The translations under genes were made by a program, and so were the position numbers. From the NCBI RefSeq assembly GCF_000264905.1, contig NW_006763131.1, positions 596,793 to 660,792 on the forward strand: a DNA stretch of 64,000 nucleotides, in the 5' to 3' direction. Shown here piece by piece: positions 12,638 to 24,317 of this stretch. Source of the DNA: Stereum hirsutum FP-91666 SS1 (taxonomy: Eukaryota > Basidiomycota > Agaricomycetes > Russulales > Stereaceae). Position 1 is the first letter of the stretch, and every line of letters begins with the position of its first letter. The notes under the pieces were generated by a model, which ran no database searches, had not been told where the DNA came from, and saw nothing but the letters and a program-made list of their open reading frames with translations.

Positions 12638-14416
12638 ATGGTCTCTATCCCTGCAGCATGGACCACTCTTCCGCTTCCTGGCCCGCCTCTCGGCCGTGAA
12701 CAACCTGGCGAGAATGATCCCCCTACAATGGAGCTCCCGGAAAGTCTCGGTTGGGAGAAGTACAAGAAAGAGTTCAAGAAGAGCCCTATCAGAGGGGGCG
12801 AGTCGTATAACGCGTAAGAATTTGCACCACTGCGTACCGTTTTCCTACCAGCGATTTAATCAACTAACTGGTATCCACCTTCCTTTTGTTCAACGTAGAT
12901 GGCATGCACGCAACCAGGCCGACCACGCTGCTTACGAGCGTGGCCGAGTGAAACACAACCCTTCCAAACAGCTTCTCTACGCCATTCAGCGTGGCGAACG
13001 TGATACTGCTCTCTTTGACGATCTTGTCGCTCGAGGGGCTACCATCTGGGACCGCGATTCCGCCACCAGTGACTCGGCTTTACACCTGGCTGCGATCGCA
13101 GAAAATCCTGTTGCTGTGAAATGGCTGCTTGAGAAAGGACTACCTTGGTGGGTTTCTGCGGTGGATGAAAAGAACAAGTATGCGATTGGAAGGGCAATCA
13201 AAGGTGGCGAGTGTTGGAAGGTGCTAATGAATTGGATGGTAGAGAGCGGTATGTCTAGCTCAGCCCGAGTCTAACTGAACATAGTCTGACTCTATGCAGA
13301 TTATGCGCGCTATTACAGGCCTTTTGAGGGAAGACCCAATACAGTAGAATGGCACTTTCACCCCATGGACGTGGAGATCGACAACTCTTCTTACCTTAAC
13401 GAACGGTGCCAATATGTTTATCGCGTAGATCAAGGGTCTATGGAGGTCAGCTTGATCACGAGCAAGAGTCAGAGCGCCGTCATGGCCGGCTGGGAGACCC
13501 CTATCAGTGAATTCAAAACAGCTATCTTCGTTCGTTTTCCGTGCTCATCCCTTTTGTAGTGAAGGAGTCGGCCAGGCTATTGATGGACGGTCAAGGCCCC
13601 GGAAAATCTATATTGAACATCGGCTTTGGACTTGGTATTGTAAGGGCTTCACTGACGTTTCGATACATACTTACACAGCGCGATCTGACGTTGTGGCACA
13701 ACCCTTCGTAGATCGACACAGAATTCCAATATTACTCTCCCTCGAACCACACGATCATCGAAGCCCACCCCGACGCCCTCACCTACTTTGAAAACATCCA
13801 ATTCGACAAGAGCCCCTTCTCTCCCGGCCACCCCGAAACCTCAAAGTGCGAACATATCGACAATCCGAAAAAGACGAACATTAAACTGATCCCACATCCG
13901 TGGAAAGAGGTATTCGAGGATCCGAAATTGAGGGCGAAGTACAGCTTGGGCACGTTCGACGCGATTTACTTTGATACGTTCCAGGAGGGATATAGAGCGT
14001 TTTTGGAGTTTTTCAAGTATGTGCCGGGATTGATGAAGGGACCTGGGTCGCGAATGAGTTTTTTCCAGGGGCATGGGGCGTTTGATGATTGTTTGCATGA
14101 GGTGGGCTCTTCTCATTTCGTGCTCAAACTCATAGGCATGGGCTAATCAGTCGCGGTGAAGGCGTACAGAGACATCCTGACCTTGCATTTGAACGATCTT
14201 GGGATGCGAACGATCTGGAGCGGTGCGTTCACATTCTCAACGACTTGACATTCTTCTTGCTAAAACATTTTCTTCGACTTTTACATCGGTAGACCTCAAA
14301 GTAAAGAGAACGCGATGGACGACAGAGACGTATACCACCGGACGAGAGATCGTGCGTTTATCTTCCCTCAATCGATATCTATTGTCCATCAGTCCTCCCT
14401 GCGGGTCCTTTTGTAG
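12638..14416 (+). CDS. RMT2: Arginine N5-methyltransferase RMT2 (ankyrin + SAM methyltransferase)
   Basis: Fungal Rmt2 methylates the delta (N5) nitrogen of arginine, classically in ribosomal protein L12. The N-terminal part carries ankyrin-like text (ATSDSALHLAAIAENPVAVKW). The C-terminal methyltransferase has the motif I ILNIGFGLGIIDTEFQYYSP, then HTIIEAHPDAL, TFDAIYFDTFQEGY and GPGSRMSFFQGHGAFDDC. The start MVSIPAAWTTLP at 12638 heads an exon ending before GTAAGA near 12808. The catalytic core is complete. The last exon is uncertain: I end it at 14416 through a short GTGCGT intron, but reading through to 14621 or splicing to a stop near 14822 is possible. Confidence 0.85.
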
Positions 14417-15138
14417 CGCTACTGATATAACGCATTTCTCTTCGTATTTATGGGCATTGTATGGTCGACAGCCCCTCTCCGAGACACCGCAACAAATGCC
14501 TATCTGCATCCCCGCACCCACTGTACCCCGTAAAGTCGTCGCTCGTTCCAATTTCTTCGACGGCTCCAGAATTCCTCCCACTGCTACGACACAAGATAAA
14601 GCTGCAAGCAAGAAGAAATGATGAAGTTGTGGGAAACACGTCTGTGCCCAAAGGAGAAGTGCGGGAGGAGGAAATAGAGCCGATTTCGAAGCGTGGGATT
14701 GATGGTAATGGGAACAAGCGAACCCGAGACTATTTCTTAAAGGACTGTTTTCGGTAGACCTGTATTTCTTGGGGGGTGACAGTGATCCAGAGAATGTCAG
14801 CGACTCAAAAGTCACCCAGTAAACCCCGTCTCCGCCATCGTTGGCAGCGCTGACGTCCGTCTAACGATCTCATGCAAGCCACCTCCGTCAAGAACGCGAA
14901 GATAACGTTGTATGGAAACTCGTACACGGATAGGGGTATTGGTCCTCATGGGCCCGTTTTGTACCCTGAATAAATTACCTTACCTTACCTCAGAAAGCGC
15001 CGATCGAAAGCGGTGCTTCGGCGGAGTTTCAAATTGAGCATGGTACCATTGAACGCCGTTGTCGCTGAGTCGTCATTGACATTGTCAGTCATCTATCTTC
15101 ATGGGCTTTCTACCTCTTCTACTCTAACATCAACGAAG
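14417..15138. other. Intergenic, or 3' end of RMT2
   Basis: About 720 nt between RMT2 and the deaminase-like gene. It contains an open frame continuous with RMT2 to 14621 and a possible terminal exon near 14758-14822, neither of which looks conserved. Confidence 0.45.
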
Positions 15139-17453
15139 ATGCTTGACGTGCCGCCTTCGAAAGACGTCGGAAGCCCTGAAGAACTGCGCAACGAGCTGTC
15201 GAACTTCATAACCCTCGCGACTATCGCCTTACGCTTTCACCATCCAACCGCGCCGGAAGAGCCAAATGTTCCGAAAGACGAACTGCTCCGAACTCTGCAG
15301 TATATTACTACCCTTCTTACTGTCGGGACTCCTCCGAAAGTACGCGGTCCCTTCAAAGATACCTTCGCTTCTCGCGTCATCGCTCTCACGGCAAACATCA
15401 ACTGTGAAGCAATCGAGTCACTCGTTCTGGTTACTCAGAACACGAGATCTGCACTTTCTCCAGAGACGACCGAGCTGAAGTCTCTGCAAACAACTGTGAG
15501 TGGTGAGGAGGTTCTGAACGAATGGCACAAAAAGGAGTGAGTTTCGCAGGATCCTCTATCCTCTTCAGAGTTTACTGCCCGACAAGCTGCTTACTCTTTC
15601 CTGTTTTGATCGCCTACAGTCCCGATGGTAACTTCAAGAGCATTTTCGCCATTCTTGAGCTATTTCGTGTAGACAAGCCTAGGTTGAAATCCCCCGATTT
15701 TAGTGGAGTCTTCCTGGGTCGCTGTGAACGTTTTCACCTGTACATCGTGAACCACGCTTATCCCAAGATCGCCTCCCGCATCCTCATGGGTAGCAGAACC
15801 TGGAATAGGCACCCCATGGACGTCCTCGCTGCCTACCCTCTCGACAGCCTACGCAAAAGACTTTCTTTTCCGAGAAAGCTCAAGGTCGACAAAACCGGGG
15901 TAACTTGGCTTCGCAATAGATACGACATCCAACCCCAGACGGTATCTGCGAATAACACCTCGTCAAGCCCATACGTCCTCTACCAGGTTACCCGCGACAA
16001 CGTTGGGAGATGGATCGCAGCCCTCACGGATACCTTCTCGGGCCTGAGGGATGCCTTGACTACGAAGGGCAGATCCAGAAACTCGCTTACCCTGCAGAAT
16101 GTGGTGGAAGTTGTGCCCCGCTTGATGATGTTTCGTCTCTTGTTGAAATGCGAACTCGTTGCTTTTCTGCTATCGGATGGATTGCTTGTGCAGGAGATGA
16201 CCGCGGTCAGGCCGGGCGATCTCGGACTTGGCAGCGCGACCGAACGTACGTCTCTCTCTTGGCCAGTTTGCTGCATGATTCGCCCCGTTGACTGTGCGAA
16301 TGGTGAATGGGAAACAGGCGCTGGAGATGCAGGGAACGTGGGGCCTGGCGGAGACAGGATAGCGCAGGAGGCCGCGGAGAACGAAGAGGCCCTGGAGAAT
16401 GAAGAGGAGGCGCGGGAGAACGACGAGGAAAACGATGGTAATGTCGGCCGCCGAGTCACTACAACCGGTCAATCGCGTATTCTGATGGTATTTATCATGT
16501 TTTCAAAGTTTTCGTCGAAGACCTCATGCCCAACTCGCCTGCCGACACCATCATTCGCTATCTGAAGACTATAGTCGCGTGGACCACCGCCGTAGATTAT
16601 CTCTCCGCCCATTCTCTCCCGCTCCCTATCCATGCATATCTTATCTCCATTCCTCATCCCTCATTCCCGCCTCTCAACAATGTAATCGCCAACTTTAAAA
16701 GTACGATCCTTGACCACCCTGATTTACGGGACACGAAGGCTGAGACCGCAGCGCTACTTGAGACCGACTTCAAATTGGAACCATGGTCTGTGACTGACGT
16801 GTCGGTGCACGCAGAAGCACTTATGATGGGCCTCGCACGTACCTTCTGGTCACTACCTGCAGCGGAGAGCTCTTCACTGGACGTCAGCGCGGAGGCTCGA
16901 GACGTGCTTCTCAAAATATTTCAAGTTCGCCACCATCTCCTCGGAACGTGGTTCATTGCTAACGCTCCTTGGGTTACTCGTCCGTTAGACAAATAAGACT
17001 CCGATCGCCGTCAGCAAGAAGTGTTGTTGGTGCTGTTGGCAGCTGTATCGCTACTTTCACCCTGACGACCAGCATGAGTCGGACCCGCTACAGAGCCCTC
17101 ACCCGCCGGCTGAAGGTCCTCCGAACATCGTGCTATGGGGCAGCCACTCGACAATCTATCCATGGTATCCGCCTCCCGTCGGAGTTCCCATACAGTTTTT
17201 GGAATCGCTGGCGGAGAGATTACAGGATATGTTAGTTGGTATACTCAAGCGGGCGTCGAAATCGTCAGGAGAGATATCCGTGCAGTCCACCCCTCGTAGC
17301 TCCGGCGAGAGCGAACGTCCACAGGGGCGTGAACTAGATACGATGGTCAACACACTCCAACTATACGTACGCCCACTATTTTGATTGTTCAACGTATAGT
17401 AATGGTCTGACTAACATGCCTTATAGCTCCCTGGCAGAGCCCAACATGGGTGA
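15139..17453 (+). CDS. OTT_1508-like deaminase domain protein
   Basis: About 650 aa in six exons. Two motifs mark the C-terminal half as a member of the cytidine-deaminase-like superfamily: HAE at 16808-16816 (Zn ligand plus proton-shuttling Glu) and SKKCCWCCW at about 17016-17039, a C-x-x-C Zn site. This arrangement is typical of the OTT_1508-like deaminases, predicted nucleic-acid or nucleotide deaminases expanded in mushroom genomes and related to bacterial polymorphic-toxin domains. The N-terminal half is helical with no recognised domain. An acidic linker (AENEEALENEEEARENDEEN) separates the two halves. Introns include one with donor GTTCGC (16925-16997, branch GCTAAC, acceptor AAG). The start at 15139 is chosen as MLDVPPSKD; an in-frame Met lies at 15013. 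The biological target is unknown. Confidence 0.68.
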
Positions 17454-17641
17454 GCGGAAGAAGTGCAAGACCTCTGTTTGTAATTGTACAGTCTTCAAAT
17501 TTTTTGTCGGTCGTCGAAGACATTTCGGCCGTGTATAAACTCTCCGTTTCACTTTGACAATCACACAAACCCGGGGATAATGTTCCTCTTTCAAACCAGC
17601 TGTTCTCATGAGTCATTATTGAGAGTTCCTGTGTTCGCAAG

Positions 17642-17960
17642 GTGCGGGCGACAGACTTACCCATCCCGCACGTTGTATCTGGCTCTTGCGATGGTAGCAG
17701 TCCGCATCCGGCATATAGAGACATGTTCTGTGTTGTCAGGGCCGTTCAAGGGCATACCGACACCGTCACCTCTGTTGCCTTCTCGCCTAACAATACATGC
17801 ATTGTGTCGGGCTCACACGATGGAACGGTTTGTCTCTAGGACGCTCAGACAAGTATATTGGTAGCATGGCCATTGGAGGGACATACCGCACGGGTCAACT
17901 CAGTCGCTCTCTCACTTACCGGCATAAGTAGTGTGGCGAGCAGTTGGCAGAATTTCATAG
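17642..17960 (+). pseudogene. WD40-repeat gene remnant
   Basis: The reading GHTDTVTSVAFSPNNTCIVSG followed by SHDGTVCL, a TAG stop (17837-17839), then DAQTSILVAWPLEGHTARVN is two consecutive WD40 blades. The stop sits exactly where the conserved Trp of the RLWDA motif belongs, a one-base TGG to TAG change. No start, upstream domain or further blades are present. It is probably debris of a NACHT-WD40 type protein common in agaricomycetes. Confidence 0.72.
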
Positions 17961-18276
17961 AATTTGAATATTTCCAGGTCTAGGATGCCATGAAATACCA
18001 TTCAGGACGTCCGAGGGTGGAGAAGCAGGGGTAAACCCAAAAAATGTGCAAATATAGATCGCCATCGTCCAGCGATATGGGGAATTCTCGCGTCATTCGT
18101 GAGCTGCATCGCGCGCGGTGGCAACTTGATCCCACTGGCACTCACCTCCGGCTCGAGCTCGTGCATTCATGCCTTGAGAACATCGCCGTAGGCCACTGAG
18201 CGCAAAATTCATTCAGACGAGTGTGGATGACCAAAATACTTGGATTGCTGAGCATACTGTCTTCGATAGAATCCGC

Positions 18277-18282
18277 TATAAA
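18277..18282 (+). promoter_or_regulatory. TATA box of sulfatase B
   Basis: TATAAA at 18277-18282, about 70 nt upstream of the start codon at 18352, with a pyrimidine-rich stretch between them. Position and sequence fit a fungal core promoter. Confidence 0.6.
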
Positions 18283-18351
18283 TACTTGGCGATGTCTGCG
18301 AGAATGACGCTCCTCTTTTTGTCGTCGTCCCTCCTCTAGAGACCTTCCGTT

Positions 18352-20587
18352 ATGGCATTCTCCTCGAGCCATTTTTGGAAGACCGTCTGCGGCTTTCTTC
18401 CCATCCTCTCTTCCGGTCTCATTCATGCCTCTAACGCTGCTTCCCTCGACCCTTCAAAACCCAACATCATCTTCATCATCACCGACGACCAGGATGTCCG
18501 TACTAACACACTGGACTACATGCCGAAGCTTCACGCCTCTATAGCTGAGCAGGGTGTTTCGTTCACTCATTTCTACGCGCCTGTTTCGTTGTGCTGTCCC
18601 TCGAGAGTATCGCTGTTGAAGGCTCAGTTCGCACATAATCACAATGTGACTTACGTTTCGGGTCCATATGGAGGTATGTTGATTGTTCTTTTTCAGTGGT
18701 TGGTGTTGGCTCTGTCGGTCTGACTATATGGTGGGCAGGATGGGAGACTTTCTGCGACCTAGGACACAATAACGACTATCTGCCTATTTTCCTACAGGAG
18801 GCAGGATATGAGACATATTACACGGGAAAGCTGGTGCGTATAATCGATCGATTTATATACCTCGGTTTATATATCCTGACACGAAATGTAGATGAACGGC
18901 ATGAAAACCACAAATATCCAAGAACTCCCAGCCGCCGGATGGACAAATGCGGATTTCCTGCTTGACCCGAACACCTACCTCTTCTATAACGCGTCTTTCT
19001 CTGCAAACGGCGAAGCTTCGATCAACTACGAAGGCGAATACCAGACCGCCCTCATCCAGCAAAAATCCACATCCATGCTGCAACAAGCCCTCGCCTCGCC
19101 TTCCCAGCCCTTCTTCCTCGGCATCGCGCCCACAGCGCCACATCTCGAAGTCCAGTTCAATGGCTCGTTTACCGAACCACTCCCATCACCAGAATACGCA
19201 GGATCATTCAATGACAGTATAGTACCGAGGTCGCCGAATTACAATGTCCCGGTGGGAGGTCCGGGAGGCGGAGTTTCGTGGTTGAAGGAGCTGCCGGAGT
19301 TGAACGACACGGTGGTGGATTATGTGCGTATCGTGTTCGCTCTGGAATAGATCGAAAGGAACGTGGTGCTGACTTAGACTGTTATAAGATCGATCATGTG
19401 TATCGTCAGAGGTTGAGGTCTCTGCAGAGCGTAGATGATCTCGTGGAGAACATCGTTCAACAAGTCGAGGACGCAGGGATCGCGAACAACACCTACATCA
19501 TCTAGTGCGTTATTCTCTCTCCCTTGTTTTCGCTCATATACAATGTCTAATATCACTTCTCTCGCAGCGTGGCTGATAACGGTTACGCCCTCGGTTCTCA
19601 TCGCCGTCAACCAAGTAAAACACTCCCTTTCGAAGAAGGTCAGACTCCAGACTATTCTTTCCGTAGAATGTCATCTTAACCACGCTCCGCTGATACGCAG
19701 ACGTTCTCATCCCCCTCTTCATCCGTGGTCCTGGAATCACACCCAACACGACCAACTCCGCCGATGTCTATTCCATGCCCGACCTTGGAGCTACGCTCCT
19801 CAGTCTCGCAGGTGCCACGACAAATTACACCATCGACGGGCGACCGATATCGTTCACCGAGACGAACGATACGACATGTGGATTGAGTGCTAATGAGACG
19901 GTGCAGGAGCCGAGACATACGATTACGGAGTATTGGAATATCGGAGCGTTCGAGGGGAACTATGCTGGTGAGTCCAATACCTATGCGATGGAGAGAGAGA
20001 CGGAGAGCAAGAGAGAAAAGATCCAAGGCGGTGCTGACAAAGGGTGCTTCTTACTTTCGTTTATAGATAAGACCTACTCGAATGGCGGCTTTGTGAACCA
20101 GACATACCGTTCATTGCGCGTGATTGATGGCGAAGATGAATGGGTGTATGGAGTCTGGTGCACGGGCGAGCGGGAGCTGTTCAACCTCAAGGTATAGCGA
20201 AGTCTCCTAGAGACACCCTATCAGACCTCCGCTAAACTTAGTCCAACCTCTAAACAGACTGACCCATACCAACTCACCAACCTCGCCATCAACTCCAACT
20301 CCTCTTTCTCATTCGCCACCGTAGACGACACAGACTACACCCCGCTCGCCACCCGGCTCGATGCCCTTCTCCTCGTGCTTCGCCGTTGTTCTGGAAATGC
20401 ATGTCTCTCACCCTGGTCCTTCATATTCCCCGACGGGGAGGTCCAAAATCTAGATGGGGCGTTGGATGAAGCGTATGACGACTATTTCGAGGGGTTGGAG
20501 AAGTTCGGGTACGATGAGTGCAGGCTCGGGTTCTTTGAGGAGGTGGAGGGGCCGGAGTGGACGGATGCTTTGGCCTATACGGCATAA
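18352..20587 (+). CDS. Secreted sulfatase (arylsulfatase family), copy B
   Basis: Paralogue of the gene at 97-2497, in the opposite orientation. Signal peptide FLPILSSGLIHASNAA, metal-binding ITDDQD, signature CCPSR with the formylglycine Cys, and the same exon layout. First exon ends GGAG|GTATGT. Later segments include LPAAGWTNADFL, VGGPGGGVSWLKEL, VADNGYALGSHRRQPSKTL and FIRGPGI. The protein ends GPEWTDALAYTA. Length is about the same as copy A, and no disabling change was seen. Two secreted sulfatases suggest scavenging of sulfate from organic esters, but substrate specificity cannot be read from sequence. Confidence 0.9.
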
Positions 20588-20741
20588 AACCGGCATGATA
20601 GATGAACTATGTGGAATTGGGGAGTAGTGATGATAGGCGCTGTCCGTACAAACCTGGTAGCTCTAGAGCAGAAGAAAAGTAGTAATGATGTACGCTCAAT
20701 CTAGTTCTGTATTCCGTGGACTCTTTAGTGTGGGGATATTA

Positions 20742-23316
20742 TCAAGCACTGAGCAGTGCTTTAGCCTCCTCGCGGCTGTGCGCAGAGAACCTGTCTTCTA
20801 CGACCTTGACAGTCTTGTTAGTGTGTCCATTCATGACCTCGTCTTCCGCACTGATCCGGGTCCGTGACCTGTTCCGGAAGGACTTCACGATCATGATTAG
20901 GCCCAGCAAAGCCGCAACTCCACCTCTGAAAAAGAGATCTAAATAAACATGGGCGAATATAGAATCAGAAAGGGCATTTGTCACGCACCCGAACATAACC
21001 CAACTCTTTGACCACCCTACTACACCCCATCCAAATCTAAACCATCCGCGAACCTCATCGTCTTCATCCTTCGGCCTGTGTGGTCCAACTGGCAATCCCT
21101 CCAAATCGGTCGCACTATGTTTTCCAGCTGCGTTCCCGCTGGTAGGATAACCAAGCGCAGCGCACTGTTCGGTGATGAACGAGGGTACGCCGCCTCCGAG
21201 TTCAGTGCGGGATTGTGCGATGAGGGGGGCTTCGATGATGGTTAGTGCGAGGCCGGATTCAAGGTGCCATTCGATGTGACCTGGTAGGGTGATGTCAGGT
21301 CAGTACATGGGTGGACTGAAAAGTGGAGGATGATGTTTAGGAGGGATTCTACACATACAGTGAATGAACCAGACACCGGGGTTGTCTGCGACGACACGTA
21401 GTGTGACTGATCCTCCACCGGGGACATGGACGGTATCTCGTCGCATAGGGTTCGCTTGGCCCTCGATGAATGGAGGATTCAGCTCTGGATCATCAGAGGT
21501 ATAGTTTTCGGCGCGGTGGATGATTTGCATGGTGTGCCCATGTAAGTGGCTATACGTTGTTCGGGTCAGAGGACCATAAGAGCTGATATGCAGACGCAGG
21601 GAGAACTCACAATGGATGTTTACCGTCATCGTCGTTCATTAACACGATGTCTACAACATCCAAATGGTTCCATACTAAACTGGTGGGTCCGTACGCACCG
21701 GCCACCGTCGCGTTCTCCCCGAGAGTAAGTGCAGAGAGTATCCCGGGCACTAAAGGCGCGTTGTATGTTACATCGTTGAACATTCCGCGATTCGTACCAT
21801 CATCCATGGTTTCTAGGAGGACGACCAATGGTATGGTGAGGTCTGCGGGAGGATACATCGGCACGACTTCGATCGGCACGAGTGCGCTATCGTTTAACAT
21901 TAGAAATTCGTCTACAAATCCTATGTCAGCCGTCGGGGTAGACGAGTTGTATGTGATTGTCGAGGTCACGTCTGCGCGTTATAACATCTAAGTGAGGTAC
22001 ACAGTTTGGGAATGATAAGAAATACGAACTTGGATCCAATGCATCGGGTAGGTCGTCGAACATGTCGACGTCCATGTTCGCGTGGATTGCCCAATTAGAC
22101 GAGGTATCGTTTCGCGCGGTGACGAGGACAGAGTAGCGCTGAGCGACAGTCAAGGATAGCATCTCGGCTGAGTACTCCTCTGTGTCAATCTACACCATCC
22201 GGAATTAGTTGTTATTCAGACCACTCAGAGTGCAGTATGGCTTACTCCGTCCGCCTCTATGACTCTCATCTCATGCCCGTCGATCCAGAAGTAGAACCCT
22301 GCGAAGGCCGCCGTGTTGACGACACGCAATCGGTATGTCTTCCCAGGCTCGAATGGCAAGGTCGCGTTCTCGTTGAAGCCGACAGCAGAACTAGTCACAT
22401 CAGAGGATGTGCCGGAAACGGGAGGAAGATAGGTCGCGTTTTGGGCGAAGTACATCAACGCAGAGTCTAAAGCATCGATGATTAATGGCTAAGATTTTAG
22501 AAGTGGGTCGAGAGAAATTAGCTCGGATTACCTACCTGGCACGGGCTCATTACCCTCAGGATTATCGACGTTGATGAACTCGGCCAATAGGTCGCTGTGT
22601 TGTTCATGATACCAGTCTCCGAGGACGATCGTGTATTCTTCATCATATGAGTAGACTTCGGATTCGGGGTTGATCACGAATGGAGCACGTAGCCCATCGA
22701 CATATTGACCCTATGTTCGAAGAATCCACCATTAGATGGAGGCGATGAATGGAAAGATGAACTGAGTGATGAACGTACGGAAGCGTGGGCATGAACCCAG
22801 TAAGTCCCTCGTTGGCCGGAGGTACTGACGGGGACGACATAGCCGAAAGTAGATCCAACAGGTATGCCGCTACAAAAACAACCGAAAGAAGAGAAAATAT
22901 CAAGCAGGCGGAAACGGCAATTTAAAAGCGATCTATCGTACGAACCATTGGGAGAGACCCACAGCGCCGTCCATCCATGCGGTAGAATTGAAAAACATGC
23001 CATGGTGATGGAGCGAGGTAGGAACGTCCAAAGAGTTTGTCACATGAACAAGTAGGTCCTCATTCGAGTTGACGTCGAAGGGCGGTGGCCTAACACAAGA
23101 CCATCAGCACTATCTCGGAGAACTGTGGGGACGAATGTGGCGCAGGACGCACGGCCAGGTGCCATTGACGCCGACGACGCGTCGGGGGTAGAGTCCATCC
23201 GGGCTGATGTCGTCCACGTAGGTTATATTCCACCAGATTTCTTTCGTACCAGCAAAAACAGGAGGTACGAGAGTGAAAGCAATAAATGCGAGGCAAGAGA
23301 GAAAAGATGGCCACAT
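20742..23316 (-). CDS. FET3: Fet3-type multicopper ferroxidase
   Basis: Plasma-membrane ferroxidase that oxidises Fe2+ for uptake with the Ftr1 permease. Signal peptide MWPSFLSCLAFIAFTLVPPV, then copper motifs LHHHGMFFNSTAWMDGA and GTYWVHAHAS in domain 1, WFIHCHIEWHL in domain 3, and a C-terminal membrane span (GGVAALLGLIMIV) with a short basic cytosolic tail ending KALLSA. About a dozen exons. An in-frame Met at 23343 exists; the start at 23316 is preferred because it directly heads the signal peptide. An ATCTGATAA palindrome lies about 240 bp upstream. No FTR1 gene lies on the upstream side, although the two are often divergent neighbours in fungi. A laccase-like oxidase is the alternative, but the membrane anchor favours Fet3. 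Confidence 0.87.
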
Positions 23317-23553
23317 TGTGAAGTTGCGAGGCTTCAGATCCACCGAGTGGCGTCTCAGATATTGTGCGGTCTGTGGGGTAGTATGCAGAAAGCGAAGCCC
23401 TGGAGAGTGGGACTACGAGGGATGGAGTACTAGGTTGTTGTGGGTCAAAATAAAAGACGCATCCCCCTTGCCCTTCGATTGCTGAACAATATATGTATAC
23501 CGTCCTCGAAGGAGCAGTGAGGGGTTAATAAGATGGGTGTTCGCATCAGTGCC

Positions 23554-23564
23554 TTATCTGATAA
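23554..23564. promoter_or_regulatory. Candidate iron-responsive GATA site upstream of FET3
   Basis: The 11-nt palindrome TTATCTGATAA contains ATCTGATAA, a perfect match to the ATCWGATAA consensus bound by fungal iron repressors of the Urbs1/SreA class. A further CTTATC core is at 23579-23584. The site lies about 240 bp upstream of the FET3 start, and no other gene is close on that side. Regulation by iron is inferred. Confidence 0.6.
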
Positions 23565-23599
23565 TTTCCGATCGTGATCTTATCAATTGAACGTCTAGC

Positions 23600-24317
23600 A
23601 AGCGACTGTGTGGCGTCCTGTTGTGGCGACGTATAATTCCTCCAGACTCTTTCGAACTTTACCCACAGCGGTGAGAAGATAATGTATCGGGGGTTAAGAT
23701 GAAGTACAGAGCTAAGAATGAGTCGAAGACGGGATGCGCTATATATACGCTGCGGAGCAATACGGAACCAATGGGAACACCAAGATGTGGCCCATCGCAC
23801 TGAGAGGTGATCACTACGACCAGTACTATGCACTCCGCAAAACTGCACTCTATGATCATCATAGGTTTAACAAGAGACTGCTCCTGACATGTATGAAGTA
23901 CGATGTATTACTTGCAATAGTGTCCATGGATATGGTGATGACATTACCGATGGAATACCAGTTCCTATTAAGTATTCTAGGAGGGTACTCTGTACACGGG
24001 TATTCGAGAAACTCGACGTACATCGCCGCTCACCTTGCGCCCTGCTGCACCTTTGTCGCCGGATGTGGACAAGCCAGACTATAGCGCACGAAAGCATTGG
24101 ATGATAGGGTGGCGAATGTGTTGGCAGATGAAGAATACTTTCAGAGAGCAGGAGGTTAGAAGCACCCACGACACCTGAGGCTGATAGGATGATGTCCAAT
24201 AAAGCGTGTATCGCATCAGAGCAGATCAGAGCAGCAGTACGCATTGCACTAGATCTCCAGGAAACCATCCAAACGGCGCGACCCAAACACGCTCCTAGTC
24301 TCCTACCAACACGTCAT
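23600..24317. other. Intergenic, no gene recognised
   Basis: About 700 nt between the FET3 promoter and the ATP11 stop. A 117-codon open frame at 23734-24084 has no recognisable motif and looks like chance. A TATATATA run sits near 23741. Confidence 0.5.

Noticed and set aside
16010..16291. An alternative open frame inside the deaminase-like gene, containing RTRCFSAIGWIAC-like text, that suggested a frameshift.
   Set aside because: The main frame stays open through the same region and joins downstream exons in phase (GAA C|GTACGT to GCGCTGG, then GAT G|GTAATG to TTTTCGTC), so no frameshift is needed.
23734..24084. A 116-aa frame upstream of FET3 considered as a possible FTR1 fragment.
   Set aside because: No REGLE motif or membrane-span pattern; composition looks random.
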